From positions 22,398 through 86,397 of the forward strand of contig NZ_JAKGCR010000016.1 in the NCBI RefSeq assembly GCF_022668875.1: a stretch of 64,000 nt of DNA, given 5' to 3'. The number at the start of each line of letters is the position of its first letter. The first letter of the stretch is position 1. The notes under the pieces are model-generated. The model was not told where the DNA came from. It saw nothing but the letters and a program-made list of their open reading frames with translations, and searched no databases. Shown here piece after piece: positions 8,008-16,186 of the stretch. The stretch comes from Domibacillus sp. PGB-M46 (GTDB lineage Bacteria; Bacillota; Bacilli; Bacillales; Domibacillaceae). A program made the translations under genes and the position numbers.

Positions 8008-8679
8008 TTATTCTTTTCCGAGTTTTTGCTTAAGGGCGGCGAGTTCGTCATCTACTGCGCTGTTTTTCTTTAAAGCAGCAAGTTCGTCATCAAGACTTCG
8101 CGAACCTGCACGTAAATCCTCCGACGTTTCAGCTTCCGCTTCATACTGCATCACTTTTTCTTCCATCCGCTCAAAGCCGCGTCTTGATTCATCCCCGCCG
8201 ATAGAAGACATGGCGCGGTTCATCTTTGTACGCGTTTTGGCCGATTCAGCGCGCGCTTTTAATGAATCTTTTCGCAGCTGCATGTCTTCATATTCACGCT
8301 TCATTTCTGCCAGCTTCTCACGAAGAACAGCCACATCCTCTGCCGCCTGCTTATGTGCTTCTTTCATGGACTCTGCTTGCTTTGCATGATTGTTTTTATC
8401 CTCAAGCGCACGGCGTGCCAGATCCTCATTTCCTGCTTCAAGGGCGTCAACAGCCTGCTGCTGGCGCTTTTCCACCATGCTGTTTGCGTCATCATATTTC
8501 TTTTTCAGCATTTTTTCGTTGGCAAGCTGCTTGGCAACAGCTGTTTCTGCATCACGAATATCTGCTGACATTTCCCGCATAAACTGATCGAGCATTTTCA
8601 CCGGGTCTTCCGCTTTATCAAGTGCCGCATTCAGCTCGGAGCCTACGTATGTTTGTACACGTTTAAAAAATTGAAACAT
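8008..8679 (-). CDS. pspA: PspA/IM30 family membrane-stress protein
   Basis: 223 residues, almost entirely coiled-coil alpha helix with no membrane segment, as expected for PspA, LiaH and Vipp1. The N-terminus FQFFKRVQTYVGSELNAALD is the amphipathic membrane-binding helix, followed by the family block DPVKMLDQFMREM. Such proteins assemble into ESCRT-III-like rods or rings that stabilise damaged membrane. It sits second in an operon headed by a sigma-W-type promoter. In B. subtilis pspA (ydjF) is also sigma-W controlled, though with different neighbours. Confidence 0.92.
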   Translation of the reverse strand: MFQFFKRVQTYVGSELNAALDKAEDPVKMLDQFMREMSADIRDAETAVAKQLANEKMLKKKYDDANSMVEKRQQQAVDALEAGNEDLARRALEDKNNHAKQAESMKEAHKQAAEDVAVLREKLAEMKREYEDMQLRKDSLKARAESAKTRTKMNRAMSSIGGDESRRGFERMEEKVMQYEAEAETSEDLRAGSRSLDDELAALKKNSAVDDELAALKQKLGKE

Positions 8680-8699
8680 ATTCTCTCCTCCAATGTTGG

Positions 8700-9209
8700 T
8701 TAGCTTCCCGCTAAAATAGTGATTTCATATTCTTCGATTTCGTATCCATAGCTGACTTCAACATCGCCGCCCCATACTTCCACAGATAAAAAGTGTTCTT
8801 CCGAATCATCTGCATAATCATAGTAATCAACGTTTCGGCCGTGGACGTTTTCACTTCGGCCTTCTGCTTTGACATAAGCACGTCCACTTTCTTCAAGGTA
8901 GTATGTGCGCCCATCATGCGTTACTTTTTTCGCTCCCGGCTCCAAACCGGAAATCCGGACCTTTTCATACATGCCAACTTCCAGCTCATCATCGAGCTCT
9001 ACGCTCAGCCAAAGGGTTTTGCCGGACGCAGCAAGCTGATAAGCATCCCACGTATAACCGCTGTCATTGTAATGGATTTTTCCCGTTACTTCATAATCGG
9101 CTAAGTTATACGTGACAAAATCGCCAACCCGTAAATTCAACAGAGTCCGCTCTTTTGTTTCCGGTACGGTTTCTGCGGTGCTTCCAAAAAGCTTCTTCCA
9201 AAACCCCAT
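8700..9209 (-). CDS. DUF4178 domain protein
   Basis: A 169-residue soluble protein rich in beta strands and acidic residues. The pattern LRVGDFVTYNLADYEVTGKI...YTWDAYQL matches DUF4178, a domain often encoded next to PspA, DUF350 and aminopropyltransferase genes. A single copy of the domain fills most of the chain. It is the first gene of the operon, behind GAGAGGTGAGC and a sigma-W-type promoter. Molecular function unknown. Confidence 0.8.
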   Translation of the reverse strand: MGFWKKLFGSTAETVPETKERTLLNLRVGDFVTYNLADYEVTGKIHYNDSGYTWDAYQLAASGKTLWLSVELDDELEVGMYEKVRISGLEPGAKKVTHDGRTYYLEESGRAYVKAEGRSENVHGRNVDYYDYADDSEEHFLSVEVWGGDVEVSYGYEIEEYEITILAGS

Positions 9210-9232
9210 CTTTGCTCACCTCTCTATTTATG

Positions 9233-9258
9233 TACGGACTGATGGCAGAATCGTTTCA
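9233..9258 (-). promoter_or_regulatory. Sigma-W-type promoter of the PspA operon
   Basis: On the minus strand TGAAAC (complement of 9253-9258), 16 nt, then CGTA (complement of 9233-9236), about 24 nt upstream of the DUF4178 start. It is an exact match to the sigma-W consensus spacing. Confidence 0.7.
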
Positions 9259-9334
9259 CTTTTTTAACTATAATGAAGAAAAAGTCATTTTTATCCACAA
9301 ACGGAAGCAGGCGTTTTTTGTTAAAAGCCATCGC

Positions 9335-10213
9335 TTATGGAATAAACACCTTAATATGGCCCTGCAGTACTTCGAGGCTCAGCGGAACAGCATCCCCCAT
9401 ATCGCCGTCTACATTTGCTTTTAATTCCGTTGTAGAGCGGACATTCAGTTTTTCGGACCGGAAATATAGAACATCCGGGTCTTCTCCCAGATCTCCTTTT
9501 AATAAATTCGCACCGATACGTATCAATTTTGGCAGTGCCACATCTTTAACGATAAAGCAATGAAAAAAGCCATCTGCCGATTTTGCCTCAGGCGCAAGCT
9601 TTTCAAATCCGCCCACTGAATTTGTAAGAGCAGCCAGAAAAATAAGAGCGTCTTCTTCAAATGTCCGGTCCTTCGTTTCAATTGTCAGAGGAAACGGTGT
9701 TTTATCCCGCAGGGTTTTAAAGCCTTCTACGAAATAAGCGAGCGCGCCCAGCGTTGTTTTTTGAGCCGACGTTACTTCACCGGTTGCTTCTGCAATCCCG
9801 CCAATAGCTAAAATATTTAAAAAATAACGGCCATTTACTTTGCCAATATCAGCAGGCTTTGTTCTGCCTCCTAATACCCGAATAGCCTCCTCCGGCTCAA
9901 GCGGAATATGCAGCGCACGCGCAAAATCATTGACGGTACCGAGCGGAACTACCCCCATAACAGGGCGGTGCGGCTGTTCAGCCAGGCCGTTTACAGTTTC
10001 ATTCATCGTTCCATCTCCGCCCATTGCAATCACTGCATCCAAATGCCGTTCGCAGGCTTCTTTTGCAAAACTCATGGCGTCTCCTTCACCTCTGGTTAAA
10101 CGGGTTTCTACCTCATATCCTGACACCTGGAGCTGTTTATAAATAGAGTCAATATATTCCTCCGCCTGTTCTTTTCCAGAAGAAGGATTCGCGATTATCA
10201 TGGCTCTTTTCAT
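9335..10213 (-). CDS. dagK: Diacylglycerol kinase (DagK family)
   Basis: From ATG 10213 the product is 292 residues with the DAGK catalytic motif GGDGTMNETVNGLA (about 63-76) and the VPLGTVNDFARALHIPLEPE block (about 90-110). It phosphorylates diacylglycerol, in Firmicutes mostly that released by lipoteichoic acid synthesis. AGGAGG lies 10 nt before ATG 10213 and the next residues (MKRAMIIANPSSG) are the normal enzyme start. The same frame, however, stays open for 84 more codons upstream, to ATG 10465; see the separate entry. No terminator is seen between its stop and the PspA operon promoter. Confidence 0.9.
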   Translation of the reverse strand: MKRAMIIANPSSGKEQAEEYIDSIYKQLQVSGYEVETRLTRGEGDAMSFAKEACERHLDAVIAMGGDGTMNETVNGLAEQPHRPVMGVVPLGTVNDFARALHIPLEPEEAIRVLGGRTKPADIGKVNGRYFLNILAIGGIAEATGEVTSAQKTTLGALAYFVEGFKTLRDKTPFPLTIETKDRTFEEDALIFLAALTNSVGGFEKLAPEAKSADGFFHCFIVKDVALPKLIRIGANLLKGDLGEDPDVLYFRSEKLNVRSTTELKANVDGDMGDAVPLSLEVLQGHIKVFIP

Positions 10214-10465
10214 GCTTCCTTTGCCTCCTTGTTTACTCGATCGGCGATTCCGGTAAAACTGTCCGGTTCCAAGTTCATCGTTCAGCAGCAGTTCCATCCT
10301 CTCCAAATCCTGCTTACAAACCGGCGGATCCTGCTCCGACCAGTTCACAATATAAATAAAATAATATTTGTTTATAAGCCGGAAAATCACATTCGATTGC
10401 GGAAACCGATTAAATACGGCTTTAACGTTATACCGCTTTGTATACGTCCAGCTGATTAATTTCAT
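10214..10465 (-). CDS. 84-codon open N-terminal extension or separate small ORF fused in frame to dagK
   Basis: From ATG 10465, preceded by TAGGTGACTT, 84 codons run without a stop into dagK. The sequence looks protein-like: basic and aromatic at first (ISWTYTKRYNVKAVFNRFPQ), then NKYYFIYIVNWSEQDPP, then an acidic stretch ERMELLLNDELGTG. It has no similarity I recognise and is not part of any DAGK. Either it was a separate small gene that lost its stop, or dagK makes a long and a short form from two starts, with the AGGAGG serving the short form. Confidence 0.45.
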
Positions 10466-10602
10466 AATAAGTCACCTACCGCTTGTATACCCGGATTTTG
10501 ACGAAAAGAACATAGCCGGCTGCCCTTTTTCGCCAAAACTAGTGAAAGGAAATCAGCGTCCGGTGAAGAATGAGTTTAAAAAGAACAAAGGAGGGATTTT
10601 CT

Positions 10603-11016
10603 GTGCATACTACAAAAGAAGCGGCCGCTGCTTTAAACATCAGTCCAACAACCTTAGGCAAATATGTAATTGCTCTTGAGGGAGCTGGCTTCCGGTTCGA
10701 GTCTGGAAAACGGAATGTCCGGATGTTTGATGAAAAGGAAATGGCCACGCTGCGCCAGATGATCGAAACCGCCGCCTCCGAAGACCTTCCTCCCGGCCAG
10801 GCAGCCAATATGATTGGACAAACCGCCTATCTGTCTTTGATTGAAGACCGCTTGTCTGCCATCGAACAGCGTCAGGAGCATTTAATTCATTTATACGATA
10901 ATCTTTCTTCCCAGCTTGCACGCCTGCCTGCCCACCATATTCCTGATTATTCACCGCCTTCTTTTTTTCTTTTGCCGCGCCGAAAAGCAGGATTTTTGAA
11001 TTTTTTGTCGAAATAG
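10603..11016 (+). CDS. MerR-type helix-turn-helix DNA-binding protein
   Basis: 137 residues from GTG 10603, which follows GGAGGG by 8 nt (an in-frame ATG at 10570 lacks an RBS). The N-terminus HTTKEAAAALNISPTTLGKYVIALEGAGF is a MerR/excisionase-like winged helix, followed by YxF-like and acidic helices, a coiled-coil segment (LSLIEDRLSAIEQRQEHLIHLY), a proline-rich linker and a basic tail. This layout recalls small chromosome-associated or phage-derived HTH proteins such as the RacA and DUF3967 type. The target is unknown. Confidence 0.65.
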   Translation: MHTTKEAAAALNISPTTLGKYVIALEGAGFRFESGKRNVRMFDEKEMATLRQMIETAASEDLPPGQAANMIGQTAYLSLIEDRLSAIEQRQEHLIHLYDNLSSQLARLPAHHIPDYSPPSFFLLPRRKAGFLNFLSK

Positions 11017-11052
11017 GTACAGAACTATGCTAAAAAGAAGGAGAACATTACG

Positions 11053-11838
11053 TTGAAAAAAGCTGTTTTTTTTGATCTTGATGATACACTGCTGGATGAC
11101 AGAAAAAGCATCCAAACCGCATTTGATGCGACTTGCGGCGAGCTGGCGGAAAAATATGAAAAAGATGCAGGCGAGATAGAAAAACACGTCCGCACCGCTG
11201 CTCATGCGCAATATCAAACATATGACTTTTACCCAGTCACTCTTTCCATCGGAATTAATCCGTTCGAAGGTCTTTGGGGTAATTTCGGCGACGTGCACCA
11301 TAACGGCTTCCGGTCTATGGGAGATCAAATTGCCGATTATCAATTAAAAGCCTGGGAAAATGGCTTGAAGCAAGCCGGGATCCCTGCGTCCGAAGCAGAA
11401 TGGGCACGCGATCGTTTCCGTAATGTCCGCCGCAAATCTGCTTTTGTGTACGAAGAAACCTTTGATGTTTTAAACACGTTGCGCGATAAAGGCATCCGCC
11501 TCCTGCTTTTAACCAATGGAGCTCCTTCGCTTCAATTGGAAAAACTGACGATGACGCCGGAACTTGTCCCGTATTTTGAGCACGTGCTTATCTCCGGACA
11601 TTTTGGTTTTGGAAAACCGGAAAAAGCAATTTTTGACCACGCCCTCCGCTTAATGGACCTGGAGCCGGGTGATGTGTTGATGGTAGGCGATAATCAAGGC
11701 ACGGACATTTTAGGTGCAACCCGCGCCGGCATCGAATCAGCCTGGATTAATCATGGCGGAGAAGGAAAAATCGTTGAAGGAGCAAATCCTGTACACACAC
11801 TCAGCCGGTTAAAAGATATTCTTTCACTGATCGAATAG
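11053..11838 (+). CDS. HAD family hydrolase
   Basis: A 261-residue haloacid-dehalogenase-fold phosphatase. Motif I is FDLDDTLLD (residues 7-15) with the catalytic Asp pair. Motif II is LLLTNGA (about 154). The motif III/IV region is FGKPEKAIFDHAL and VGDNQGTDILGATRAGI (about 212-228). A helical cap lies between motifs I and II, so it is a type C1 enzyme like YfnB/YjjG. The start is TTG at 11053, preceded by AAGGAG at 11038-11043. The substrate is probably a small phosphate ester; which one cannot be told. Confidence 0.85.
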   Translation: MKKAVFFDLDDTLLDDRKSIQTAFDATCGELAEKYEKDAGEIEKHVRTAAHAQYQTYDFYPVTLSIGINPFEGLWGNFGDVHHNGFRSMGDQIADYQLKAWENGLKQAGIPASEAEWARDRFRNVRRKSAFVYEETFDVLNTLRDKGIRLLLLTNGAPSLQLEKLTMTPELVPYFEHVLISGHFGFGKPEKAIFDHALRLMDLEPGDVLMVGDNQGTDILGATRAGIESAWINHGGEGKIVEGANPVHTLSRLKDILSLIE

Positions 11839-11908
11839 GTTTATCCTGACGAAAAACGGGTAAATAATGTTGAAAAGAAACAGTTACCTGTTAAGAGGAG
11901 AGACTTAA

Positions 11909-12334
11909 ATGGAAAAGCATCTTGAACCATCCAAGCTGGATATTAAAATTTTTGATAAAAAAAACAGCCGCCCGTTCGCGGAGGCTTCATTAGACAATAA
12001 AGAAGTGTATGAGCTTCGGGACGATACGATGCGCACACCGCTTGAAAAAGCTGATGTATTCGAACAGCTTCTTCAAACGGAAAACGCATGTGAATTATGG
12101 ATTGTTCCGGTAATAGAGTCCACTTCCTCTTTTACTCAGTCCCTGTCGGAAGAAAAAGCATCTGCCCTGTTTGGCATGCTGTCGTCTTTTCGCAAAAACG
12201 TACAGCGCGACCGAACGTTTCTTGTGCTCGGGCCGGATTGCTCCGCCAGCATGAAAGAGAAAGTTAAAGAGCTTGGCTATACCATTCTTCCGTGTGAAGA
12301 AGCTGACCTGCAAAACGTGACTGTAGAATATTAA
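11909..12334 (+). CDS. Hypothetical protein, 141 aa
   Basis: ATG at 11909 follows AAGAGGAGAG. The product is soluble, acidic, and lacks a signal peptide or membrane segment. Predicted alternating helices and strands (CELWIVPVIES, DRTFLVLGPDC) suggest a small alpha/beta fold. I do not recognise the family. It lies 70 nt after the HAD gene in the same direction and shares its terminator with the convergent PH-domain gene. Confidence 0.65.
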   Translation: MEKHLEPSKLDIKIFDKKNSRPFAEASLDNKEVYELRDDTMRTPLEKADVFEQLLQTENACELWIVPVIESTSSFTQSLSEEKASALFGMLSSFRKNVQRDRTFLVLGPDCSASMKEKVKELGYTILPCEEADLQNVTVEY

Positions 12335-12370
12335 AAAATATCCCGCCGGTTACCGGCGGGATATTTTTTA
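12333..12370. terminator. Bidirectional terminator
   Basis: Near-perfect 18-bp palindromic stem AAAAAATATCCCGCCGGT with its complement, between convergent genes; both strands end in T-runs. Confidence 0.9.
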
Positions 12371-12982
12371 ATTGTTGATATATTTTTCAAATACGGCACC
12401 GAAGTCTTTTACCCGGTACGTATCACTCGATTTTTTCAGCCAGTCAAAAGCATATACATTCACCTTTTCAAACTCGGCAGCCAAATCAATTTGTGTTTTT
12501 GTAATGTTTTTAATAGAATTGGCGGACATTTCTAAGCTTTGCTGCGCATAGCCAAAATTCATTTCGTTTTCCTGCTGCATTTCAGCAATTTTCAATAGCG
12601 CTTTGTATAAATCCTTTAGCTCTTCCAGGTGCTTTTTATGCACATCAATCGAATACGTCTGGGTTCCAAGCGTAAACTTGATTTCCACATCCAGATCAAC
12701 AGTACCTGCTGTTTCAAGGTACACATTTGAAATACGGTTTGCCACATAGTTATACCGGCGAAGCAGACGCTTTTTGCTGACAGCATTCGCGCCATCTACG
12801 TGCACAAGCCCGAGATTGGTAAAGCAATATTCATCTGCTCTTGATTTGATTAGAAAATAAATTTTTTCATCATCTTCATGCATAATATAATCGTCTGCAT
12901 CAACCTTGTCATAATCTGCAGGCTTAATAACCGCTCCGACATCGCTCAATCCTAATACATCTGCTGCTACTTTTCCAAACAC
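12368..12982 (-). CDS. YvbH-like bacterial PH-domain protein
   Basis: A 204-residue soluble protein. The N-terminal two thirds (YIMHEDDEKIYFLIKSRADE, YCFTNLGLVHVDGANAVSKK) match the bacterial pleckstrin-homology fold of YvbH, and a helical C-terminal part follows. The start is GTG at 12982 behind AAAAGGAG. The role is unknown, but the gene has an excellent sigma-W-type promoter, suggesting an envelope-stress function. Confidence 0.8.
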   Translation of the reverse strand: MFGKVAADVLGLSDVGAVIKPADYDKVDADDYIMHEDDEKIYFLIKSRADEYCFTNLGLVHVDGANAVSKKRLLRRYNYVANRISNVYLETAGTVDLDVEIKFTLGTQTYSIDVHKKHLEELKDLYKALLKIAEMQQENEMNFGYAQQSLEMSANSIKNITKTQIDLAAEFEKVNVYAFDWLKKSSDTYRVKDFGAVFEKYINN

Positions 12983-13021
12983 GATATACCAGCTCCTTTT
13001 ATAACGAAGTATATGAATGCA

Positions 13022-13048
13022 TACGCTATTCTCTCGCTAAAGGTTTCA
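13022..13048 (-). promoter_or_regulatory. Sigma-W-type promoter of the PH-domain gene
   Basis: Minus strand TGAAAC (complement of 13043-13048), 17 nt, CGTA (complement of 13022-13025), about 40 nt upstream of the GTG start. Confidence 0.7.
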
Positions 13049-13327
13049 CTTTTTTAAAGGCCCCTCTCACGACAAACTATTTTTACTCAAGAAAGAGTTC
13101 AATTATTCACCAGGAGGGCATTTTAACGGCTAAAAATAATTCGTGACGATAAGCGTGCCATTTCGATTTGGGATTATCTATTCCCGTCTTCCATATGTTT
13201 GGTGTTCTAAACCGGTGTCTAACATCATTTATCCGCAACTATTTCGTTCAGGCCTGCTTATGCATGGATACACTTTTTCACATTCAGAAAACAGTCCTAA
13301 ATCGTAATAACGGTACTGACTGCTAAG
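13049..13327. other. Intergenic stretch without a convincing gene
   Basis: About 280 nt between the PH-domain promoter and the yceI terminator. It holds an unpaired AGGAGGG at about 13112 followed at once by a stop, and a 54-codon open frame from GTG 13143 with no ribosome binding site. The text looks like decayed sequence; I see no clear gene, RNA or repeat. Confidence 0.5.
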
Positions 13328-13370
13328 GAAAAAGCATGCCCCTGCTTAAAGGGCATGCTTTTTCTTTTTT
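13328..13370. terminator. Terminator of yceI
   Basis: 13-bp stem AAAAAGCATGCCC / GGGCATGCTTTTT; it closes yceI on the minus strand and could act in both directions. Confidence 0.85.
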
Positions 13371-13899
13371 ATTCACCAACGACAAATTCAAAATTCGCGC
13401 TGAATTTCACGTCTTTTCCTACAAGAACGCCACCTGTTTCAAGCGGAGCATTCCATGTTAAACCATATGCCTCGCGGTTTATTTTGCCTTCTGCATCAAA
13501 ACCGGCAATTGTGCTGCCATCCAATGGGCTTTTTGATGTTCCGTTATATTCAACGGTAAATGTTTCTGTATTTGTAACACCTTTTAATGTAAGCTGACCC
13601 GTTACCTCGTATTCATTTTCAGATATCTTTTGGATCGTATCACTGATAAATGTGATTTTCGGATGCTGTTCTGCATTAAAGAAATCACCTGAACGAAGGT
13701 GGTTGTCCCGATCTTCGTTATTTGTATCAATCGATGCCGTATCAATCGATACCGTCCATTTTGCAGCTTCTAATTGATTGACATCACCATCAATTTCCAC
13801 ATCAAAGCTTGTAAATTCACCTTTTGTTTTCGATACCATCATATGTTTTACTTGAAACGCAATCCCGCTGTGTACCTGGTCAAATGTTAATACTGCCAT
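13369..13899 (-). CDS. YceI family protein
   Basis: A 176-residue protein with the lipocalin-like YceI pattern: FDQVHSGIAFQVKHMMVSKT at the start, DGDVNQLEAAKWTVSIDTASIDTNNEDRDNHLRSGDFF in the middle, and repeated beta strands to the end. YceI proteins bind long-chain polyisoprenoids such as quinones. There is no signal peptide, as usual for the Bacillus cytosolic forms. The ribosome binding site is an unusual G-run (GGGGGGG) 8 nt before ATG 13899. It is monocistronic. Confidence 0.88.
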   Translation of the reverse strand: MAVLTFDQVHSGIAFQVKHMMVSKTKGEFTSFDVEIDGDVNQLEAAKWTVSIDTASIDTNNEDRDNHLRSGDFFNAEQHPKITFISDTIQKISENEYEVTGQLTLKGVTNTETFTVEYNGTSKSPLDGSTIAGFDAEGKINREAYGLTWNAPLETGGVLVGKDVKFSANFEFVVGE

Positions 13900-13925
13900 T
13901 TTGCATACCCCCCCATTAATTTATA

Positions 13926-13946
13926 AAAGTAACTTTATAACTTTAA
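13926..13946 (-). promoter_or_regulatory. Possible operator upstream of yceI
   Basis: AAAGTAACTTT is a perfect 11-bp palindrome followed by another ACTTT half-site (AAAGTAACTTTATAACTTT), placed just upstream of the yceI start region. Such repeats suit a MarR/HxlR-type dimer. No regulator gene is adjacent. Confidence 0.35.
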
Positions 13947-14029
13947 TATACATTATATATATTTCGAATTCAAGATAATAGCACAATTTTTTTCAATAAA
14001 AAAGTCTCGGCATTAGCCGAGCTTTTGGC

Positions 14030-14932
14030 TTAATGAATATCTTTTTTCTTAAAGCGTCCGCCCCGGACTTCCGCAATATCTGCCACTGCAAGAAATGCTC
14101 CTTCATCCAAATCTTCTACAATAGATTTTAATTTCGCTTCTTCAAGCCTGGTAATGACACAGAAAATGACTTTTTTATCTTCGCCTGTATAAGCACCTTC
14201 CCCATCTAAATACGTAACGCCGCGTCCAAGGCGGGCAATAATCGCTTCACCGATTTCTTTGTACTGATCAGAGATAATCCAGGCTGATTTCGACTCATCC
14301 AGCCCTTGAATTACTACGTCAATTGTTTTAAAAGCTACAAAGTACGCGAGCACAGAATACATAGCCCGGTCCCAGCCGAATACGAAGCCGCCCCATAAAA
14401 AAATAAATACGTTAAAAAACATGACAATTTCACCAACTGAAAATGGCAGCCTCTTATTGATCAAAATTGCTAAAATTTCCGTGCCGTCGAGAGAGCCCCC
14501 ATACCGGATAACTGTTCCTACTCCTGCCCCAAGCGCAATGCCGCCAAACACAGAAGCCAGCAGAATATCGCTTGTAAAAGCTGCTACCGGATGCAGAAAC
14601 GTGGAAAAAATCGCTAATACAGCAATCCCAAAAATCGTTGAAAGCGCAAAGGTTTTGCCGATTTGTTTATAGCCGAGGAAAAAGAACGGAATATTCAGTA
14701 AAAATAAAAAAAGACCTATCTTGATACCAGTTATACTAGATAAAATAATCGAAATCCCTACAAGGCCACCGTCCATAATCGAGTTGGGCACCAGGAAAAT
14801 TTCAATGCCGATAGCCATTAATACAGCGCCGATAAAAATAAATAATGTTCGTTTTAACAAGCGCCTCGGCCCTGCTTTTTGATGCTGCCTTTGACGATTC
14901 GGTTCTTGTGGTGCTGCTTGCAGCTGTTCCAT
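14030..14932 (-). CDS. YitT family membrane protein (DUF161/DUF2179)
   Basis: A 300-residue protein with a basic cytosolic N-terminus, five to six membrane helices (about 28-200) containing the family block GGxxGIxxxxSSITGIKIG, and a soluble C-terminal DUF2179 domain (about 215-290: YKEIGEAIIARLGRGVTYLDGEGAYTGE...KVIFCVITRLEE). Function unknown; B. subtilis has several paralogues. The unit is single and is followed by poly-T. Confidence 0.88.
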   Translation of the reverse strand: MEQLQAAPQEPNRQRQHQKAGPRRLLKRTLFIFIGAVLMAIGIEIFLVPNSIMDGGLVGISIILSSITGIKIGLFLFLLNIPFFFLGYKQIGKTFALSTIFGIAVLAIFSTFLHPVAAFTSDILLASVFGGIALGAGVGTVIRYGGSLDGTEILAILINKRLPFSVGEIVMFFNVFIFLWGGFVFGWDRAMYSVLAYFVAFKTIDVVIQGLDESKSAWIISDQYKEIGEAIIARLGRGVTYLDGEGAYTGEDKKVIFCVITRLEEAKLKSIVEDLDEGAFLAVADIAEVRGGRFKKKDIH

Positions 14933-14989
14933 CCGCTCACCCCTTTATTCCTATATTTATTCTTTCTATTATAGCAAGTTCCCAAAAGC

Positions 14990-15023
14990 AAAAAAAGCGT
15001 CTCTTGAAAAGAGACGCTTTTCT
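14990..15023. terminator. Terminator downstream of ppaC
   Basis: Stem AAAAGCGTCTCTT / AAGAGACGCTTTT with a 3-nt loop and T-rich ends, between ppaC and the yitT-like gene, which both read on the minus strand. Confidence 0.8.
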
Positions 15024-15059
15024 GTTCATTGACGCCCTGCATAACAAGGGCATTTGAAC

Positions 15060-15992
15060 TTAACGGTTCTGAAGAATTTCCGTTAACACAGGAACGATTT
15101 GTTTTTTACGGGATACGACGCCTTTTAAAAGCGCCTGGTTGTCGTCAAGTTTTACATTGAACGCCTCTTCCACAGCTGAAGTTTCTGCACCAATCGCGAT
15201 AGCTACAGAGTCGCTGTTTAAGATATCCGTAATGACTACAAGGAATAGATCAAGTGTTTTTTCTACGATCGCATCTGTTACCGCTTGCTCAAGCTCCGCT
15301 TTCAGCGCTAACACATCAGCCGGATCAATAGCGTTAATTTGTGCGATTTCTACTTTTTTGCTGCCCATCGGGAATACTTTTGCATCGATACCGATAAGCT
15401 CTTCTGCTGTTTTGCCGCTTAAATCTGCGCCCGCTTTCAGCATATTAAGGCCGTATTCACTCGCATCTACCCCAGCGATTTGGGCCAGTTCCTGTGCAGC
15501 TTTTACGTCCTGCTCTGTGCATGTTGGTGATTTAAACAAAAGAGAATCAGAAATGATCGCTGACAGCATCAAGCCGGCAATCTCTTTTTCGATTTCCACA
15601 CCATGCTCTTTGTAAAGCTTGTTTAGGATAGTCGTTGTGCAGCCAACTGGCTCTGCACGGTAGTAAAGCGGATCCGCTGTTTCAAAGTTAGCAATCCGGT
15701 GGTGGTCGATAACTTCAAGAACATGTACGTCATCAATGTCATCTACACTTTGCTGACGCTCATTGTGGTCCACTAAAATAACAGAGTCTACTTCTGGTGA
15801 CGCCTTTTCAATTAAACGCGGCGCTTCCGCATTAAATGTTTTTAACGCAAAAGCCGTTTCATCGTTGATATCACCAAGGCGAACCGCTTCCACGTCAAAG
15901 CCAAGCTTCGTTTTCAAGTCAGCATAAACGATTGCTGAGCAGATCGAATCCGTATCCGGGTTTTTGTGGCCAAAAATAAATGTTTTTCCCAA
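15060..15992 (-). CDS. ppaC: Manganese-dependent inorganic pyrophosphatase
   Basis: A 310-residue family II pyrophosphatase of the DHH superfamily, hydrolysing PPi to two phosphates. Metal ligands are visible: H9, D13 and D15 in [10 protein letters not shown]75 in VDHNERQ, H97/H98 in IDHHRI, and the later [15 protein letters not shown] block. The C-terminal DHHA2 domain ends with [16 protein letters not shown], which includes the substrate-binding SRKKQ. The ATG follows a GAGGG motif. Length and motifs match B. subtilis PpaC (YybQ). Confidence 0.95.
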   Translation of the reverse strand: MGKTFIFGHKNPDTDSICSAIVYADLKTKLGFDVEAVRLGDINDETAFALKTFNAEAPRLIEKASPEVDSVILVDHNERQQSVDDIDDVHVLEVIDHHRIANFETADPLYYRAEPVGCTTTILNKLYKEHGVEIEKEIAGLMLSAIISDSLLFKSPTCTEQDVKAAQELAQIAGVDASEYGLNMLKAGADLSGKTAEELIGIDAKVFPMGSKKVEIAQINAIDPADVLALKAELEQAVTDAIVEKTLDLFLVVITDILNSDSVAIAIGAETSAVEEAFNVKLDDNQALLKGVVSRKKQIVPVLTEILQNR

Positions 15993-16186
15993 TTGTTTTC
16001 CCTCGCTTTATGTAGAGTATTCCGTTTCATTTTAACGTAAAACGAAAAAAGTGTCCTGCTTTAATTACAGTATAGCGGAAATGATTTTAAAAACCTATAA
16101 GATTAATTGGTTTAAACGTTAAATTATTGTAAAGAGCAGGAATGAAAGAATGCGGATTGGAATTATATTACTATGGAGGTGTTTCT

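Noticed and set aside
8226..8587. Several long plus-strand open frames opposite pspA
   Set aside because: They are reverse-strand shadows of a high-coding-density coiled-coil gene; no RBS and composition inconsistent with proteins.
10539..10954. Minus-strand open frames opposite the MerR-like gene
   Set aside because: Shadow frames without RBS; the plus-strand frame has a good RBS and an HTH motif.
13143..13307. 54-codon open frame from GTG on the plus strand
   Set aside because: No ribosome binding site (the AGGAGG lies 30 nt upstream and is followed by stops), unusual composition, no recognisable family.
16010..16040. TGAAAC on the minus strand upstream of ppaC as a fourth sigma-W promoter
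   Set aside because: No CGTA or CGTC at 16-17 nt spacing.
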